Shown: one piece after another, positions 52,463 to 61,353 of the stretch
Layout of the letters: each line of letters opens with the position of its first letter
How positions within the stretch are numbered: position 1 is the stretch's first letter
Origin: Nonomuraea rubra
Lineage (GTDB): Bacteria; Actinomycetota; Actinomycetes; Streptosporangiales; Streptosporangiaceae
NCBI RefSeq assembly: GCF_014207985.1
Contig: NZ_JACHMI010000001.1
Coordinates: forward strand, 6,493,001-6,557,000
DNA length: 64,000 nt
Reading direction: 5' to 3'
Position numbers and translations under genes: made by a program
Notes under the pieces: generated by a model
Told to the model about the DNA's origin: nothing
Seen by the model: only the letters and a program-made list of their open reading frames with translations
Database searches by the model: none

Positions 52463-53376
52463 GAGGCTTTTCCAACCTGATCGCGCTGGTCAGCGGGGGC
52501 GGCGCGAGGACGGGTTGGCATGAGAAGAGGCTCTCGGTAAGACAGCAGTCGACCAAGATCCGATGCCTCTACCGGAGAGCCTCGTTGCTGTCTTACCCTG
52601 CCGCGATTCCGCTGTCCAATCACACCCTGATCCGGCTGGCCGAACTGATCCGCGCCCGGCGTGCCGAGCGCCGCTGCCGGTGGCGGCGCCTGGACCCATC
52701 CCGGCAAGCCCTGCTCGTGCTCGCCCATCTGCGCAACGGCGACACCTACGCGCGTCTGGCCTCGGGCTTCGCCATCGGCACCAGCACCGCCTGGCGCTAC
52801 GTCCGTGAGGCGACCGACCTGCTCGCCATGCTCGCCGACGATGTGCACGCCGCCGCCTTACGCGCCGGCCGGCTGGCCTACGCCATCCTGGACGGCACCC
52901 TGATCCCGATCGACCGGCTGGCCGACGAACGGCCGTACTACTCCGGCAAACACCGATGCCACGGCGTGAACGTGCAGGTCCTGGCCGATCCGGCCGGCCG
53001 CCTCGTCTGGGCCTCACCTGCGATGCCCGGCGCCACGCATGACTTGACCGCGGCACGCGCCACCGGCCTGATCGACGCGCTGACCACCACAGGCGTACAG
53101 ACCTTCGCCGACAAGGGATACCAAGGCGCAGGCGGCAGCATCCGCACGCCGTTCAAAGGCCATCGACTGCGGCCACCGCTGTCACGCCATCAGCGCTCGG
53201 TCAACCGCGCACACGCCCGCATCCGCGCCTGCGGCGAACGCGCCGTCGCCACCTTGAAGACCTGGAAAGTCCTGACCCGCCTGCGCTGCTGCCCGCACCG
53301 CGCCACCACCATCGTGCAGGCCATCCTCGTCCTGCAACTCATCGAAGAGGGCCGCTACGCAGGATGAAAAGCGCTC
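52463..53376 (+). mobile_element. IS5-family (IS1647/IS112-like) insertion inside the IS256 transposase
   Basis: 914 bases with imperfect ends GAGGCTTTTCCAACCTG and GAGCGCTTTTCATCCTG (12 of 17 equal) and the direct repeat ATG at 52460-52462 and 53377-53379. Removing it rejoins the IS256 codons for LLRSMVKT. Opposite orientation to the IS256 gene. Confidence 0.82.
52585..53367 (+). CDS. IS5-family transposase (DDE_4 type)
   Basis: 260 residues. N-terminal HTH (ALLVLAHLRNGDTYARLASGFAIGTSTAWRYVREATDLL) and DDE residues in AYAILDGTLIPID, FADKGYQGAG and the late Glu in RACGERAVATLKTWKVL. TTG 52585 has GGAGAG before it and gives the family start LLSYPAAIPLS. Appears intact. Confidence 0.88.
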   Translation: MLSYPAAIPLSNHTLIRLAELIRARRAERRCRWRRLDPSRQALLVLAHLRNGDTYARLASGFAIGTSTAWRYVREATDLLAMLADDVHAAALRAGRLAYAILDGTLIPIDRLADERPYYSGKHRCHGVNVQVLADPAGRLVWASPAMPGATHDLTAARATGLIDALTTTGVQTFADKGYQGAGGSIRTPFKGHRLRPPLSRHQRSVNRAHARIRACGERAVATLKTWKVLTRLRCCPHRATTIVQAILVLQLIEEGRYAG

Positions 53377-53512
53377 ATGGATCGCAACAGATCCGGGTCA
53401 CCGGTCTCGATCTGCTGCGCCAGCCACCGCTCAGGCGACACACTGTTGTCCGCGGTCATCGCCGTTCTCCTTCTTGGAATCGTTGCTACGAAGGATCACG
53501 CGATGACCGTTC

Positions 53513-53665
53513 TCATTTCACGACGCCACACCTGCTGACCAGGTCAAACTCGTACACCACTTCCGCGGACGCAACCTCCGGTGCCGCTCCGCGCTCTTTC
53601 ACTCTCTCGTAGAACTCGTTGCGCAGGTCAGTGTGGGGATGTTCTCCACGATCCGCATGTCTCAT
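53513..53665 (-). CDS. Short hypothetical protein, possibly truncated
   Basis: 50 residues, MRHADRGEHPHTDLRNEFYE then a charged helix and a strand ending FDLVSRCGVVK. The residue pattern looks coding, but no ribosome site precedes the ATG and the stop sits seven bases from the IS256 end, so this may be the remainder of a longer gene interrupted by that element. Family unknown. The sequence between it and the terminator at 53811 holds nothing I can name. Confidence 0.35.
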   Translation of the reverse strand: MRHADRGEHPHTDLRNEFYERVKERGAAPEVASAEVVYEFDLVSRCGVVK

Positions 53666-53810
53666 GAGACATCAAGACCACATGAAGCCTGTGAAATCTC
53701 TATGCGAGAGCCGACCTCGATCACACCTTGGCGAGACACTCCGTATCCCCTCGTCGGCCCTTAAGGAGATGCGGCGAGGTGAGCTTGGTGAAGATACTTA
53801 TGAGTAAACG

Positions 53811-53850
53811 CCTCTGGGGTCACCCGCGCGAACGCGGGTGACCCCAGAGG
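53811..53850. terminator. 18-bp perfect stem-loop
   Basis: Arms CCTCTGGGGTCACCCGCG (53811-53828) and its exact complement (53833-53850) around CGAA, 24 bases after the stop of the XRE gene on the minus strand. No T-tract. Confidence 0.75.
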
Positions 53851-53874
53851 TTGCGGGCGTCTGCGACGCCGCGC

Positions 53875-54384
53875 TCAGCTTGTCTTACTGCGGCGGAGAA
53901 GCCCGAGCCCAGTTCTGTGTTGCCCGTCTATGACGCGCAACGGTGTGGCGTGGGCCTGGTTTTGTTCCTCCATGGCAGCGTGCCATTCCCGATGCCGCGC
54001 GGCGTTGATGACCAGCGAGCCGCAGTCCTCGCACTCCACAGCGTCTTGCGTGGGCACGAGGCCTGGGCGAAAGTCTGGACGATCAGCGGAGGCGGGTCCA
54101 AGGGGTCTGAGAAGATCCGAGACCGCTATCCAGCGCTCCTTCCACCAGGTCTCGACATCTTCTTCGTCAACGTCGAGAGCGAGCAGGATTGCGCGAAGAA
54201 CCTCCCACGAGGGGAAGATCTGGCTGGACATCACCCGAGAGATGGTCGACTTGGAGATGTTGGACTTCTTCTCCAGCGTGCGCTGGGTGGGCTGGCCGAC
54301 GCGGCGGTGTCGATGGAGCAGGTCCCGTACGAGCTGCTCATGGTCGTAGTGGTCGATGGCTCCGAATTGGCGCTGTCTGTCCAT
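53875..54384 (-). CDS. XRE-type regulator with small zinc-finger-like tail
   Basis: 169 residues. HTH near residues 30-75 (QRTLEKKSNISKSTISRVMSSQIFPSWEVLRAILLALDVDEEDVETWW), then a C-terminal CEDCG...HREWH pattern that could bind zinc. Proteins of this shape are common single regulators in streptomycete-type islands. Transcribed after the small membrane protein gene on the same strand, 54 bases apart, and ended by the strong stem-loop. Confidence 0.75.
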   Translation of the reverse strand: MDRQRQFGAIDHYDHEQLVRDLLHRHRRVGQPTQRTLEKKSNISKSTISRVMSSQIFPSWEVLRAILLALDVDEEDVETWWKERWIAVSDLLRPLGPASADRPDFRPGLVPTQDAVECEDCGSLVINAARHREWHAAMEEQNQAHATPLRVIDGQHRTGLGLLRRSKTS

Positions 54385-54437
54385 GTTGTGCTCCTGCGCT
54401 GCTCCGGGAGGGACAGATCCCTCCCGGAGCAGCCCGG

Positions 54438-54734
54438 TTAGGCGGTGTTGGGCCCCGGCTCGGGGGGCGACGGCGGCAGTTGCGGCAGCTCAGGGAGCTG
54501 TGGCGGCTGGGGGTCCTGTGGCAGCTGGGGGGGCTGAGTGCTCAGCCCCCCCAGCAACCTCGCAGTGATCTCCGCGGAGACCAACCCAACGGCGCCGGCC
54601 GCGACGATCGCGGTCCACAGGTCGTAGCCCAGCACCAGCAGGGTGACGACGAAGAGAAGCACGAACAGCAGGATCAGCAAGGTTGCCTTGATCCGCAAGT
54701 TGACGTGCGGCGGAGGATTGCCGGACAGCATCAT
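54438..54734 (-). CDS. Small membrane protein with proline-rich tail
   Basis: 98 residues: two hydrophobic segments (residues 15-37 and 40-62) and a Pro/Gln/Leu-rich tail (residues 68-98, repeats of QPPQLP). No family known. Likely co-transcribed with the XRE-type gene; a two-helix membrane partner with a flexible cytoplasmic tail is all that can be said. Confidence 0.6.
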   Translation of the reverse strand: MMLSGNPPPHVNLRIKATLLILLFVLLFVVTLLVLGYDLWTAIVAAGAVGLVSAEITARLLGGLSTQPPQLPQDPQPPQLPELPQLPPSPPEPGPNTA

Positions 54735-54927
54735 CCGATTCCACCTTGTCTTCCGTGTTGAATTTTAATGGTGTGGACGGGGACTTCAGGAGAAGTCGTC
54801 CGGGAGCACGGTTGTGACCCCCATACCGGAGCCTTGCGTGGAGGCGCGGCCGCCGGCATAGCCGAATCATGGCGCACGCCGTATGAATTGCGCAAGCGGA
54901 CCTAGTTCACACCCCGGACGAGGAAAC

Positions 54928-55113
54928 GTGAATAAGGTTCAACAATTTCCACAGTGGGCCTCAGGCGGGACAATCTGGCCCAAAATGAGACCCCAGGTGC
55001 GAGACAAGGCTTCTCGCAGGCGAAAATTCCTCAAGGAAATAATTGGTGAAACAAAATCCGTAGATGATATTTCCGAAGATTCTCCGCCGCCAATTACAGA
55101 GAAGACATCATAG
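54928..55113 (+). CDS. Small basic hypothetical protein
   Basis: 61 residues from GTG 54928, which has GAGG six bases upstream: VNKVQQFPQWASGG, a basic stretch (RDKASRRRKFLKEIIGE) and an acidic/Pro end. The local base composition is clearly lower in GC than the flanks, with codons such as AAA and ATA rare elsewhere here, which fits recent transfer. No family recognised; could also be non-coding. Confidence 0.4.
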   Translation: MNKVQQFPQWASGGTIWPKMRPQVRDKASRRRKFLKEIIGETKSVDDISEDSPPPITEKTS

Positions 55114-55127
55114 TAGTGCATAAAAAA

Positions 55128-55157
55128 GGCGGTCTCCCGCTCCACCGGGAGACCGCC
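55128..55157 (-). terminator. Rho-independent terminator for minus-strand transcription
   Basis: GGCGGTCTCCCG and CGGGAGACCGCC pair around six bases; on the minus strand the stem is followed by six T residues. It probably ends transcription of the tubulin-like gene. Confidence 0.8.
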
Positions 55158-55458
55158 GATTCCCGATGCCCCGTCCACACCATTAGACAAGGTGGCCTCG
55201 GGAGGCCTACTTATGTGACTACTTTGCCCTAGGGCCCAAATTGGTGCGCTGCCCGCTATCTGAGACAAGTTCCGGATCGTACCGAACGAGCGGTACGTCC
55301 CAGCGCCGTAGGCCCATTCCTTCGCGCGTTCCCTACCTGGCGATACCCGTGAAGTTGTGAACCTCGCGGCCAACGTTCGGCGGACCAGCCTCTCGGCTGT
55401 CCATCCGTCCTGTGCCTGGCGTGAGCGGCGAAAGCGAGAGCACCTCTATACCGCGTCT

Positions 55459-57642
55459 TCACTGATCACACGTCCTCAGTCGAGGACTGATCTTAGCCGG
55501 AGCTCCTCTAGTCAAGCCATGCCGCCGGTCTTCCCGGTGGCAGCGTCGTCGTTGGCAGTGCTCCAGGTGGCAGTGCGAGCTAGAGCCACCAGATCCGGTC
55601 AAGGTTGTACTTGGCTGCAGCTCCGGTGCCGGCTGGTGCCAGCCCTCTGTGCGTGGCCACCTGCCGCGGCCGCCATCACCAACACGCTCACACGATCTGT
55701 CAGCGCCCATCGGGACGGGTGTTCGGCCATCACATGAGCCAACAAACAGAGCGCCAGGCGATACAGCCTGGCGCCACCTTCGCTGCTCGCAGGGACTCTG
55801 GAACGACGTGCTGTTCTCTCTAGATGCCAGAAGGGCGTTCTGGGTGCCAATCGCAGCGTACTGAGGAACACGGCTCGGATCGGAGACCAGGACCTTTAGC
55901 TCGCCCAGGCCGTCCGGCGCGTTAAGCTCGTCCACCAGCCGGAACAGGTCCAGCAGGGTTGTGCCCGTGTGCACCCTGGCCTGACGGCCGCCGCGCTTGC
56001 TCCCGGCAGAAGCCGACGGCATGACCCCCAGCGGGCGGATCCGCGCCCTGACGTGGTTGCGCGCGAATGCGTCGCCGATCAGGCGCAGGTAGTCGTAGAA
56101 AATGCCTCTGCCGGTGCCGCCCGCCACCGAGAATGCCACGAACACATTGCAACTGCGCCGCAACGGAGCGCCCAGCACGGCCAGTTCGCTACCCAAGTTG
56201 TCGATCATGCCGAATACGTCGTCGATGCCCTGAGCCACTGGGCTGCCTGGTCTGTGTCGCATCCGCTCGAACAGCCCCGCACTGCCCACCGAATGAAGTT
56301 GCCTCGCACGCCGCATCAGCGGCTCCTGCTCGCGCGGCGGCAGCCAGTCCTTGACCTGGTCGCCTCTCAGCCGCACCAGGCTGCGGACAGCCTCGTCGCC
56401 CAGCCAGGCACACAGGCTGCGTGCCGCGTCCGGGTAGATGTCGAGCTTGGACACCACGTCGTAGTTCGGCTGCGCGGTTCGGGCAGCCGCGAAGGACTCC
56501 CGCTCGGCCGGCACGACCCAACGGCGGTTCCGGACCAGTTCGGCCTCGCTAAGGTCGTCCCCATAGACGAACTTCAGGCGGGAAGGTAGCTCGTAGGGCT
56601 GGTAGTTCTGCGAGCTGAATTTCCTGATCAGGTCCACGCTGTCTCGGCCGTGCTGCTCGTCACGCAACCACCGCTCCGGTTCCACGCCTACCCGGCGGCC
56701 GGTGCCACTCAGCCCCACGAAGAAGAGCGGCCCCAGGATCCTCATCCTCATCGCAGGTCGTCTCCCGGCATCGGTCGTCGCTGGCTTCTGGTGTCCTGCG
56801 TGAGGAACAGCCCGCCCGGCAGTGGGACCATCCGCCCGGGCCGCAGGGGTCGGCACGGCGCGCAGAGATCCACGACCGAGAGGCGCAAGACTCGCCAGGT
56901 CAACAGACACAGGTCCCCCTGCCTCTAGGGCAGTCCGTAGGCACATCTCGATGAGATGGGTGCTGCCTCTGCCGGACCAGCTTGCATTCGCAAGATCCAG
57001 AGGCGGCATGTCAACCTGCAACGACAGGCTGTACCCACGAACATGACGCAGCCACTTGAGAGCGAGCGCATGCACGCCAGCCGACGCAATCCGCCTAGGC
57101 AACTGCTCGTAGGCGCCAAATAGCCGTGGCTCTATAGCCAGAATCGTCGCCAGGACCTGCTCCGTCGTCGTCGATATGCGCGGGTTTGACGGTGTGAAAG
57201 CACTCGTGAACCTTCCGCCCGTCTCTGCTGTTGAGAGAACTTGCAACGTTCCGCCAGGGAGGTCTACCACCTTCAGGTGCTCTGACGGCGTCGGCCATGC
57301 GCTCAAGTCTTCCACCATCACCCGCGGGCGTGCTGCTAGCACCTTCAAGAGGCCTTCCATCAAGGTCCCCAGCCTCTGTCGGGAACCGCAGGCACCATCC
57401 ACATCATCCCCTGACAGCCGTCGATCCATGTGCGAGGGGTATGAGGCGACGGGCCGGGAAGTCGGCGCCATGCCTTCGCCCATGCTGATGCGGCGAATCG
57501 CGCCCACAAGCGCACAGAGCCTCTCACGCCTCGACATGAGAATGGACTCAGACTCATCGAACGCAAACAAAGAGTAGGAGTCAGTGGCATAGGAGCTGAT
57601 GTCGACGAGGCAAAGCATCGTAGCAATACCTCTTGAAGTCAT
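55459..57642 (-). CDS. Tubulin-like (Tubulin_2, PF13809 type) protein, probably frameshifted near its 3' end
   Basis: Open frame of 727 residues. From about residue 297 the pattern is that of bacterial tubulin-like proteins: LGPLFFVGLSGTGRRVGVEPERWLRDE (first glycine loop), then CNVFVAFSVAGGTGRGIFYDYLRLIGDAF (the tubulin GTP-binding GGTG signature) and LLDLFRLVDELNAPDG. The first 295 residues are an unassigned domain in the same frame. After about 55800 this frame becomes Arg/Ser-rich noise while the next frame reads GGARLYRLALCLLAHVMAEHPS, so a frameshift there is likely. Start ATG 57642 has AGGAG five bases upstream. Function unknown; usually GTP-binding and paired with vWA genes, not seen here. 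Confidence 0.6.
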   Translation of the reverse strand: MTSRGIATMLCLVDISSYATDSYSLFAFDESESILMSRRERLCALVGAIRRISMGEGMAPTSRPVASYPSHMDRRLSGDDVDGACGSRQRLGTLMEGLLKVLAARPRVMVEDLSAWPTPSEHLKVVDLPGGTLQVLSTAETGGRFTSAFTPSNPRISTTTEQVLATILAIEPRLFGAYEQLPRRIASAGVHALALKWLRHVRGYSLSLQVDMPPLDLANASWSGRGSTHLIEMCLRTALEAGGPVSVDLASLAPLGRGSLRAVPTPAARADGPTAGRAVPHAGHQKPATTDAGRRPAMRMRILGPLFFVGLSGTGRRVGVEPERWLRDEQHGRDSVDLIRKFSSQNYQPYELPSRLKFVYGDDLSEAELVRNRRWVVPAERESFAAARTAQPNYDVVSKLDIYPDAARSLCAWLGDEAVRSLVRLRGDQVKDWLPPREQEPLMRRARQLHSVGSAGLFERMRHRPGSPVAQGIDDVFGMIDNLGSELAVLGAPLRRSCNVFVAFSVAGGTGRGIFYDYLRLIGDAFARNHVRARIRPLGVMPSASAGSKRGGRQARVHTGTTLLDLFRLVDELNAPDGLGELKVLVSDPSRVPQYAAIGTQNALLASRENSTSFQSPCEQRRWRQAVSPGALFVGSCDGRTPVPMGADRSCERVGDGGRGRWPRTEGWHQPAPELQPSTTLTGSGGSSSHCHLEHCQRRRCHREDRRHGLTRGAPAKISPRLRTCDQ

Positions 57643-58364
57643 CATGTCTCCTCGCTTCCTCGCAGCAATCCTGCTCTGCGCGCTGGCCGATGGGGACGAA
57701 GGCAGGGTTCTCCGATGTCTCCGCTGAGACTGTAGGAATGATGCTGGCTCTTGAGACCGAACGACGTCAAGCCCTAAGACACCTAGCAAGCACCTCTGGG
57801 ACAAATCGGAGCGAGATTGATCCCAGATCGGGACAACGTGAAACACGATGAGGCGGATTGAGACACGCAATCGCATCCGAAATCGGCTATCGCTGCTTGC
57901 ACGTGTGGTTAGATGCTGCGCGCTTCGACGGTGATGACCTTTCTCGCTTCGGCTAGAAATTAGCCAATGACCGAAACGTTTTGCCTCATGACGCCCACCG
58001 GAAATTTCATCAACACTCACCCCTCGCTTCCAATATTTATTCTCTTCTGCTTTGGGCGAGAGTTAGGTTTGTCGCTGAGGGCTTGCGTCCTCCTAGAATA
58101 ATTTCCGTGGCGGCACAACCAACATGGTGCCGTATTGTGCGCGCCCCCTGGAAGCGACTACGGAGCAACCTCTCGTTCGTGAAAGGCGCCGGAGTCTTGG
58201 CGCCTAAGGATACGGATTCGTCTCGCGTAGGGCAGGACGGAACGCCGCGCTGAGCGTGCAAGGGGTAGTGAGATGCATCCGTGAGGTAAGGCCGGTCTCC
58301 ACCCACGGGAGTCGGATGGTCATGTGAGCTGTTCCCCGCTCGCGTGTCCCGGCGTTGAAGGGGG
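57643..58364. other. Gene-free lower-GC spacer
   Basis: About 720 bases with stops in all useful frames or implausible composition. It includes stretches much richer in A and T than the flanks (around 57950-58100). I see no RNA gene, repeat array or clear promoter. Confidence 0.5.
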
Positions 58365-58790
58365 TCACACCTGGTCGTGTTCGTGGCCGCAAGAGCGGTG
58401 CAGGGGAATGACGGTGACTCCGTGGGCTGCCAGATCCTCACGCAGCAGGGTGTTGTCGTGGTGAAGAGCGGCGATGGCGGTGGCGGCCGCGTCCAGGCGG
58501 CGCTGGAGGGTGATGCTCTCGCGGGCCTTGTCTGCGAGCTTCCGTTTCAGGTCGGCGATTTCGTCGTCGCAGCGGGCCTCACCTCGTGTGGTGGTGCCGT
58601 GTTCGGCGACGTGGGCGTCCCATTCGGCCAGGATCGTCTGGGCACGGTTCATAGTGGCGCGGCTGACGCCGGCTTCCTGCCACAGGTTCTGCTTGGTCAG
58701 CCGCCCGTCGGTGCGTTGAGGCTGTCCGGCGAACAGCCGTTTCATCGCCGCGCGCAGGGCGGCGGACGTCTGGACGGCGCGGTGTTCCAC
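58365..58790 (-). CDS. DUF6262/TnpC-like coiled-coil protein
   Basis: Up to 141 residues: an HTH-like first half (TKQNLWQEAGVSRATMNRAQTILAEWDAHVAEHG) and a coiled coil (DEIADLKRKLADKARESITLQRRLDAAATAIAALHHDNTLLREDL). This is the shape of proteins that accompany Tn554-like tyrosine recombinases. The GTG at 58790 overlaps an IS3 fragment on the other strand, so the true start may have been lost. No recombinase gene is adjacent; the nearest is at 41721. Confidence 0.6.
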   Translation of the reverse strand: MEHRAVQTSAALRAAMKRLFAGQPQRTDGRLTKQNLWQEAGVSRATMNRAQTILAEWDAHVAEHGTTTRGEARCDDEIADLKRKLADKARESITLQRRLDAAATAIAALHHDNTLLREDLAAHGVTVIPLHRSCGHEHDQV

Positions 58791-59095
58791 AGCGACAACG
58801 GGGCGCAGTACTGCTCACGGGAGTTCGCCCGAGCCTGCCGCCGCTCGGGATCATCCGCTCGCGCGGCGCGGTCGGCACCAGCGCCGACAACGCGGCGGCC
58901 GAGTCCTTCAACACGAGTCTGAAACGCGAGACGCTGCAGGGCGCACACCACTGGCCCGACGCCCGCACCGCCCGCACCGCCGTCTTTCGCTGGATCACCC
59001 GCTACAACACGGTCCGGAGGCACTCCCGCCTCGGCCAACTCAGCCCGATCGACTACGAGCAGACGACAGATAGCCTGCCGCCTAAAATCGGTGTT
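58758..59095 (+). pseudogene. IS3-family transposase 3' fragment with frameshift
   Basis: VFHSDNGAQYCSREFARACRR (catalytic Asp region) in one frame, then from about 58845 in another frame GIIRSRGAVGTSADNAAAES and YNTVRRHSRLGQLSPIDYE. N-terminal half absent. A different IS3 subgroup from the fragment at 48484. Confidence 0.85.
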
Positions 59096-59201
59096 CACGC
59101 TCATAGGGGGAAGGCCCGACGCGCCACAACCGACACCGTACGGATTCAGCCGACGAATCCCAGGCGGATGACATCAGTGGACGAGATGTCAAGAAAGCGC
59201 A

Positions 59202-60509
59202 TCAGCCCAGGACTGTGCCCGAGTTCTCGGTGCCGCGGGGACGCTTGCGGGAGAACGCCGAAAGGTCTATAGCCAGGCCGGTGTGCTCGCCGACGAATCG
59301 TACCGGCCGTTCGTCGTGATCTACGCCGTTCTCGGTCTGTTCAATGATCGCGGCGAGGAACTTGCCGACGACCGGCGCGTTCTTGAACTGGTTGCCGCTC
59401 GTCCCCATGGCGACGTAGAACCCATCCAGCTCCGTACGGTCGTAAATCGGCGTCCAGTCGTCGGCGACGTCGTAGACTCCCGCGACCCCGCGAGCCCGAT
59501 TCGGTATCTCCAACGCCGGTAGCCGTCGCGCAGCCCTCGTCACCTGGGCCTCGAACACCGCCGTCGTCGGATGCGCGGTGACGGCATCCGGGTCGTCCAC
59601 CCACTGCAGCGGGTCGCATTCCGGTTCCGTACCACCCACCAGCAGTCCCCCGCCGGCCTCACCGCGCAGGTAGATACCCAGGTCCATGTCCGCGACGCAG
59701 ATCCCGGCGCGGTTGTCGGCGCCGAAACCCGCGGGGGCCGCGACGAGCGCGACCTCCTGCCGTAACGGCCGGCATCCCACGGTGAAGTCGGATCCGACCG
59801 AGGCCAGCTCGTTGATGCGGGTCGACCATGGGCCTGCGGCGTTGACCACCACGCCGCAGGGGATCCTGCTCCCGTCCGCGAGTATCACCGCGGTGACCCG
59901 GCCATGAGCCCGCTCGATCCCGCGCACCGACGTATGGAACCGGAACTCGGCACCGTGTGCCCGCGCGGCGGCGGCCAGATTCTGCGCCGCCAGTTGCGGA
60001 TCGTTCACGAACCCCGCATCAGGTGTGTACACGGCACCCAGCGTGGTTTCGGTCTCGGCCCAGAACTCGTCGTCGTCGATACGTTTCGGTGGCCAGTACC
60101 TGCCGACGTCGATACCCAGGATCCGCTCCGACAGGTCCGCACTCGTCCACTCCTCGAACGGGATACCCGCGTTCCGGAACAACGGCAGGTACACCGACCG
60201 AGGAGCCACGTCCACGTCCAGCATCGCCATCCCGCACCGTACGTACCGAGCCAACGGCCCGACGTCGCGGCCAAGGTGCTCCGCCCACGACCTCCAGCCG
60301 AAGTGCGCCTCCCAGGCGGTGGCGACGCCCGCGGCGGTGGAGAAGTTGAACCGCACCACCGCGCTGGACGCACTCGTGGAGCCGTGGCCGGCGCCCCCGG
60401 CCTTGTCGACCACCGTCACCTGCCGGCCACGGCGGGCGAGTTCCAAGGCGACCGACGCGCCGATCACCCCCGACCCGATCACCACGACATCCGTGCGCTT
60501 ACCGGGCAC
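59202..60509 (-). CDS. FAD-dependent amine/amino-acid oxidase (DAO family)
   Basis: 435 residues. ADP-binding fold VVVIGSGVIGASVALELARRGRQVTVVD at the N-terminus, RPLRQEVALVAAP and GVAGVYDVADDWTPIYDR...VAMGTSGNQFKNAPVVGK at the C-terminus mark the glycine/D-amino-acid/sarcosine oxidase group. It should oxidise a secondary or primary amine. GTG 60509 overlaps the end of the esterase gene by 11 bases. Third gene of a three-gene catabolic-looking operon. Confidence 0.88.
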   Translation of the reverse strand: MPGKRTDVVVIGSGVIGASVALELARRGRQVTVVDKAGGAGHGSTSASSAVVRFNFSTAAGVATAWEAHFGWRSWAEHLGRDVGPLARYVRCGMAMLDVDVAPRSVYLPLFRNAGIPFEEWTSADLSERILGIDVGRYWPPKRIDDDEFWAETETTLGAVYTPDAGFVNDPQLAAQNLAAAARAHGAEFRFHTSVRGIERAHGRVTAVILADGSRIPCGVVVNAAGPWSTRINELASVGSDFTVGCRPLRQEVALVAAPAGFGADNRAGICVADMDLGIYLRGEAGGGLLVGGTEPECDPLQWVDDPDAVTAHPTTAVFEAQVTRAARRLPALEIPNRARGVAGVYDVADDWTPIYDRTELDGFYVAMGTSGNQFKNAPVVGKFLAAIIEQTENGVDHDERPVRFVGEHTGLAIDLSAFSRKRPRGTENSGTVLG

Positions 60510-61353
60510 GGCAGGTCCTGAGATAACTGAGGAACGAGGCCTGCAGGCCGGTCACGTGCGTTTCGTGCATGAGTGCGCTGGTGACGGATCCGCTGCGTGA
60601 GGTGAGGCGGTGAAGGAACGTGGCCGCGTTCTTCGCGAGATTCTGGTAGACCGCCACGTCTCCGAGGATCTCTCGGTCGTTGAAGGTCACGTGAAGCTTG
60701 GTAGCAGGCAGGGTGTCACCCATCGCTTGAAGACGAGCGAAGACCTGACTGTCTGCACCGACAATGCCGGGGCTGCCCGCGCCGATGCTCTCGAAGAAGG
60801 TGCTATCGGTGAGCCAGGCGTAGAGACTGAAGAGTCCGCCGTAGGAATAGCCGAAGAGGCCGTGACCGCTCGGGGCTGTGCCGTAGTCGCGTTCGATCCG
60901 CGGGTGTAGGTCTTCGGTAAGGAAGTTCAGGAACATATCCCCGCGGCTGTCGCTCAATTCAGCGAGGTAGGCGTCGGCTTGCTCGCGAGTCATCGTGCCC
61001 GCTTCGACTCCCATCTCCACCGCATCGATGTACTCCTTCGCGATGGGTTCGCCGGGGGGCACGAGGTCGCGGTTGCGCAACCGCTCCCAGTGCTCTGCCT
61101 CCTCGCCTGCGTAACCCACGCTGACTTGGACATAGGGCTGAATCGACTGCATGGGGTCCAGTTGCGTGACGATGAGTGGGGCGGTCATGCCCACGGCCCA
61201 ATTGCCGTCGAGCACGTACACGACAGGCGCCTGCGCCGCGGCAGGGTCGTAGCGCGGTGGCGTGGTGACCCAGACGCCGTAGTCGTGCCCACCGCTGGAG
61301 CGCATCTCGAAGTAGTCGGTGTGGGCGAGGCAGCCCTGCCACATGGTGCTCAT
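60499..61353 (-). CDS. Alpha/beta-hydrolase esterase (Fes/IroE-like)
   Basis: 284 residues. Early VVYVLDGNWAVGMTAPL, nucleophile Ser in GYSYGGLFSLYAWL near residue 178, an acidic residue in HVTFNDREILGD and a His in LMHETHVTGLQASFL near residue 265 give a complete triad of the esterase-D/ferric-enterobactin-esterase-like group. ATG 61353 overlaps the amidohydrolase stop (ATGA). Confidence 0.82.
   Translation of the reverse strand: MSTMWQGCLAHTDYFEMRSSGGHDYGVWVTTPPRYDPAAAQAPVVYVLDGNWAVGMTAPLIVTQLDPMQSIQPYVQVSVGYAGEEAEHWERLRNRDLVPPGEPIAKEYIDAVEMGVEAGTMTREQADAYLAELSDSRGDMFLNFLTEDLHPRIERDYGTAPSGHGLFGYSYGGLFSLYAWLTDSTFFESIGAGSPGIVGADSQVFARLQAMGDTLPATKLHVTFNDREILGDVAVYQNLAKNAATFLHRLTSRSGSVTSALMHETHVTGLQASFLSYLRTCRAR

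Larger units (their letters stand above)
49130..53459 (-). pseudogene. IS256-family transposase, split in three by two insertions
   Basis: Three pieces: N-terminus 53380-53459 (MTADNSVSPERWLAQQIETG), middle 51774-52459 (MAETLMSAEADSLCGAAYGQ... to CWQRCRTH), C-terminus 49130-49599 (YLRNLL, PKSAQPWVATLVRTIF to PLPHTLTA). Joined across the deduced 3-bp duplications (ATG and AGT) they give one continuous transposase of about 410 residues without other damage, so both insertions are recent. Confidence 0.9.
49104..53506 (-). mobile_element. IS256-family element carrying two later insertions
   Basis: Ends marked by related repeats TCTTCGCGTGATCC (49104-49117) and GGATCACGCGATGA (53493-53506). The single transposase gene inside is split by an ISAzo13 element (49603-51770) and an IS5-family element (52463-53376). 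Removing both restores an element of about 1.3 kb. Confidence 0.8.

Noticed and set aside
57633..58253. Short plus-strand frames in the spacer upstream of the tubulin-like gene
   Set aside because: No ribosome sites, no protein-like composition, and not consistent with neighbouring codon use.
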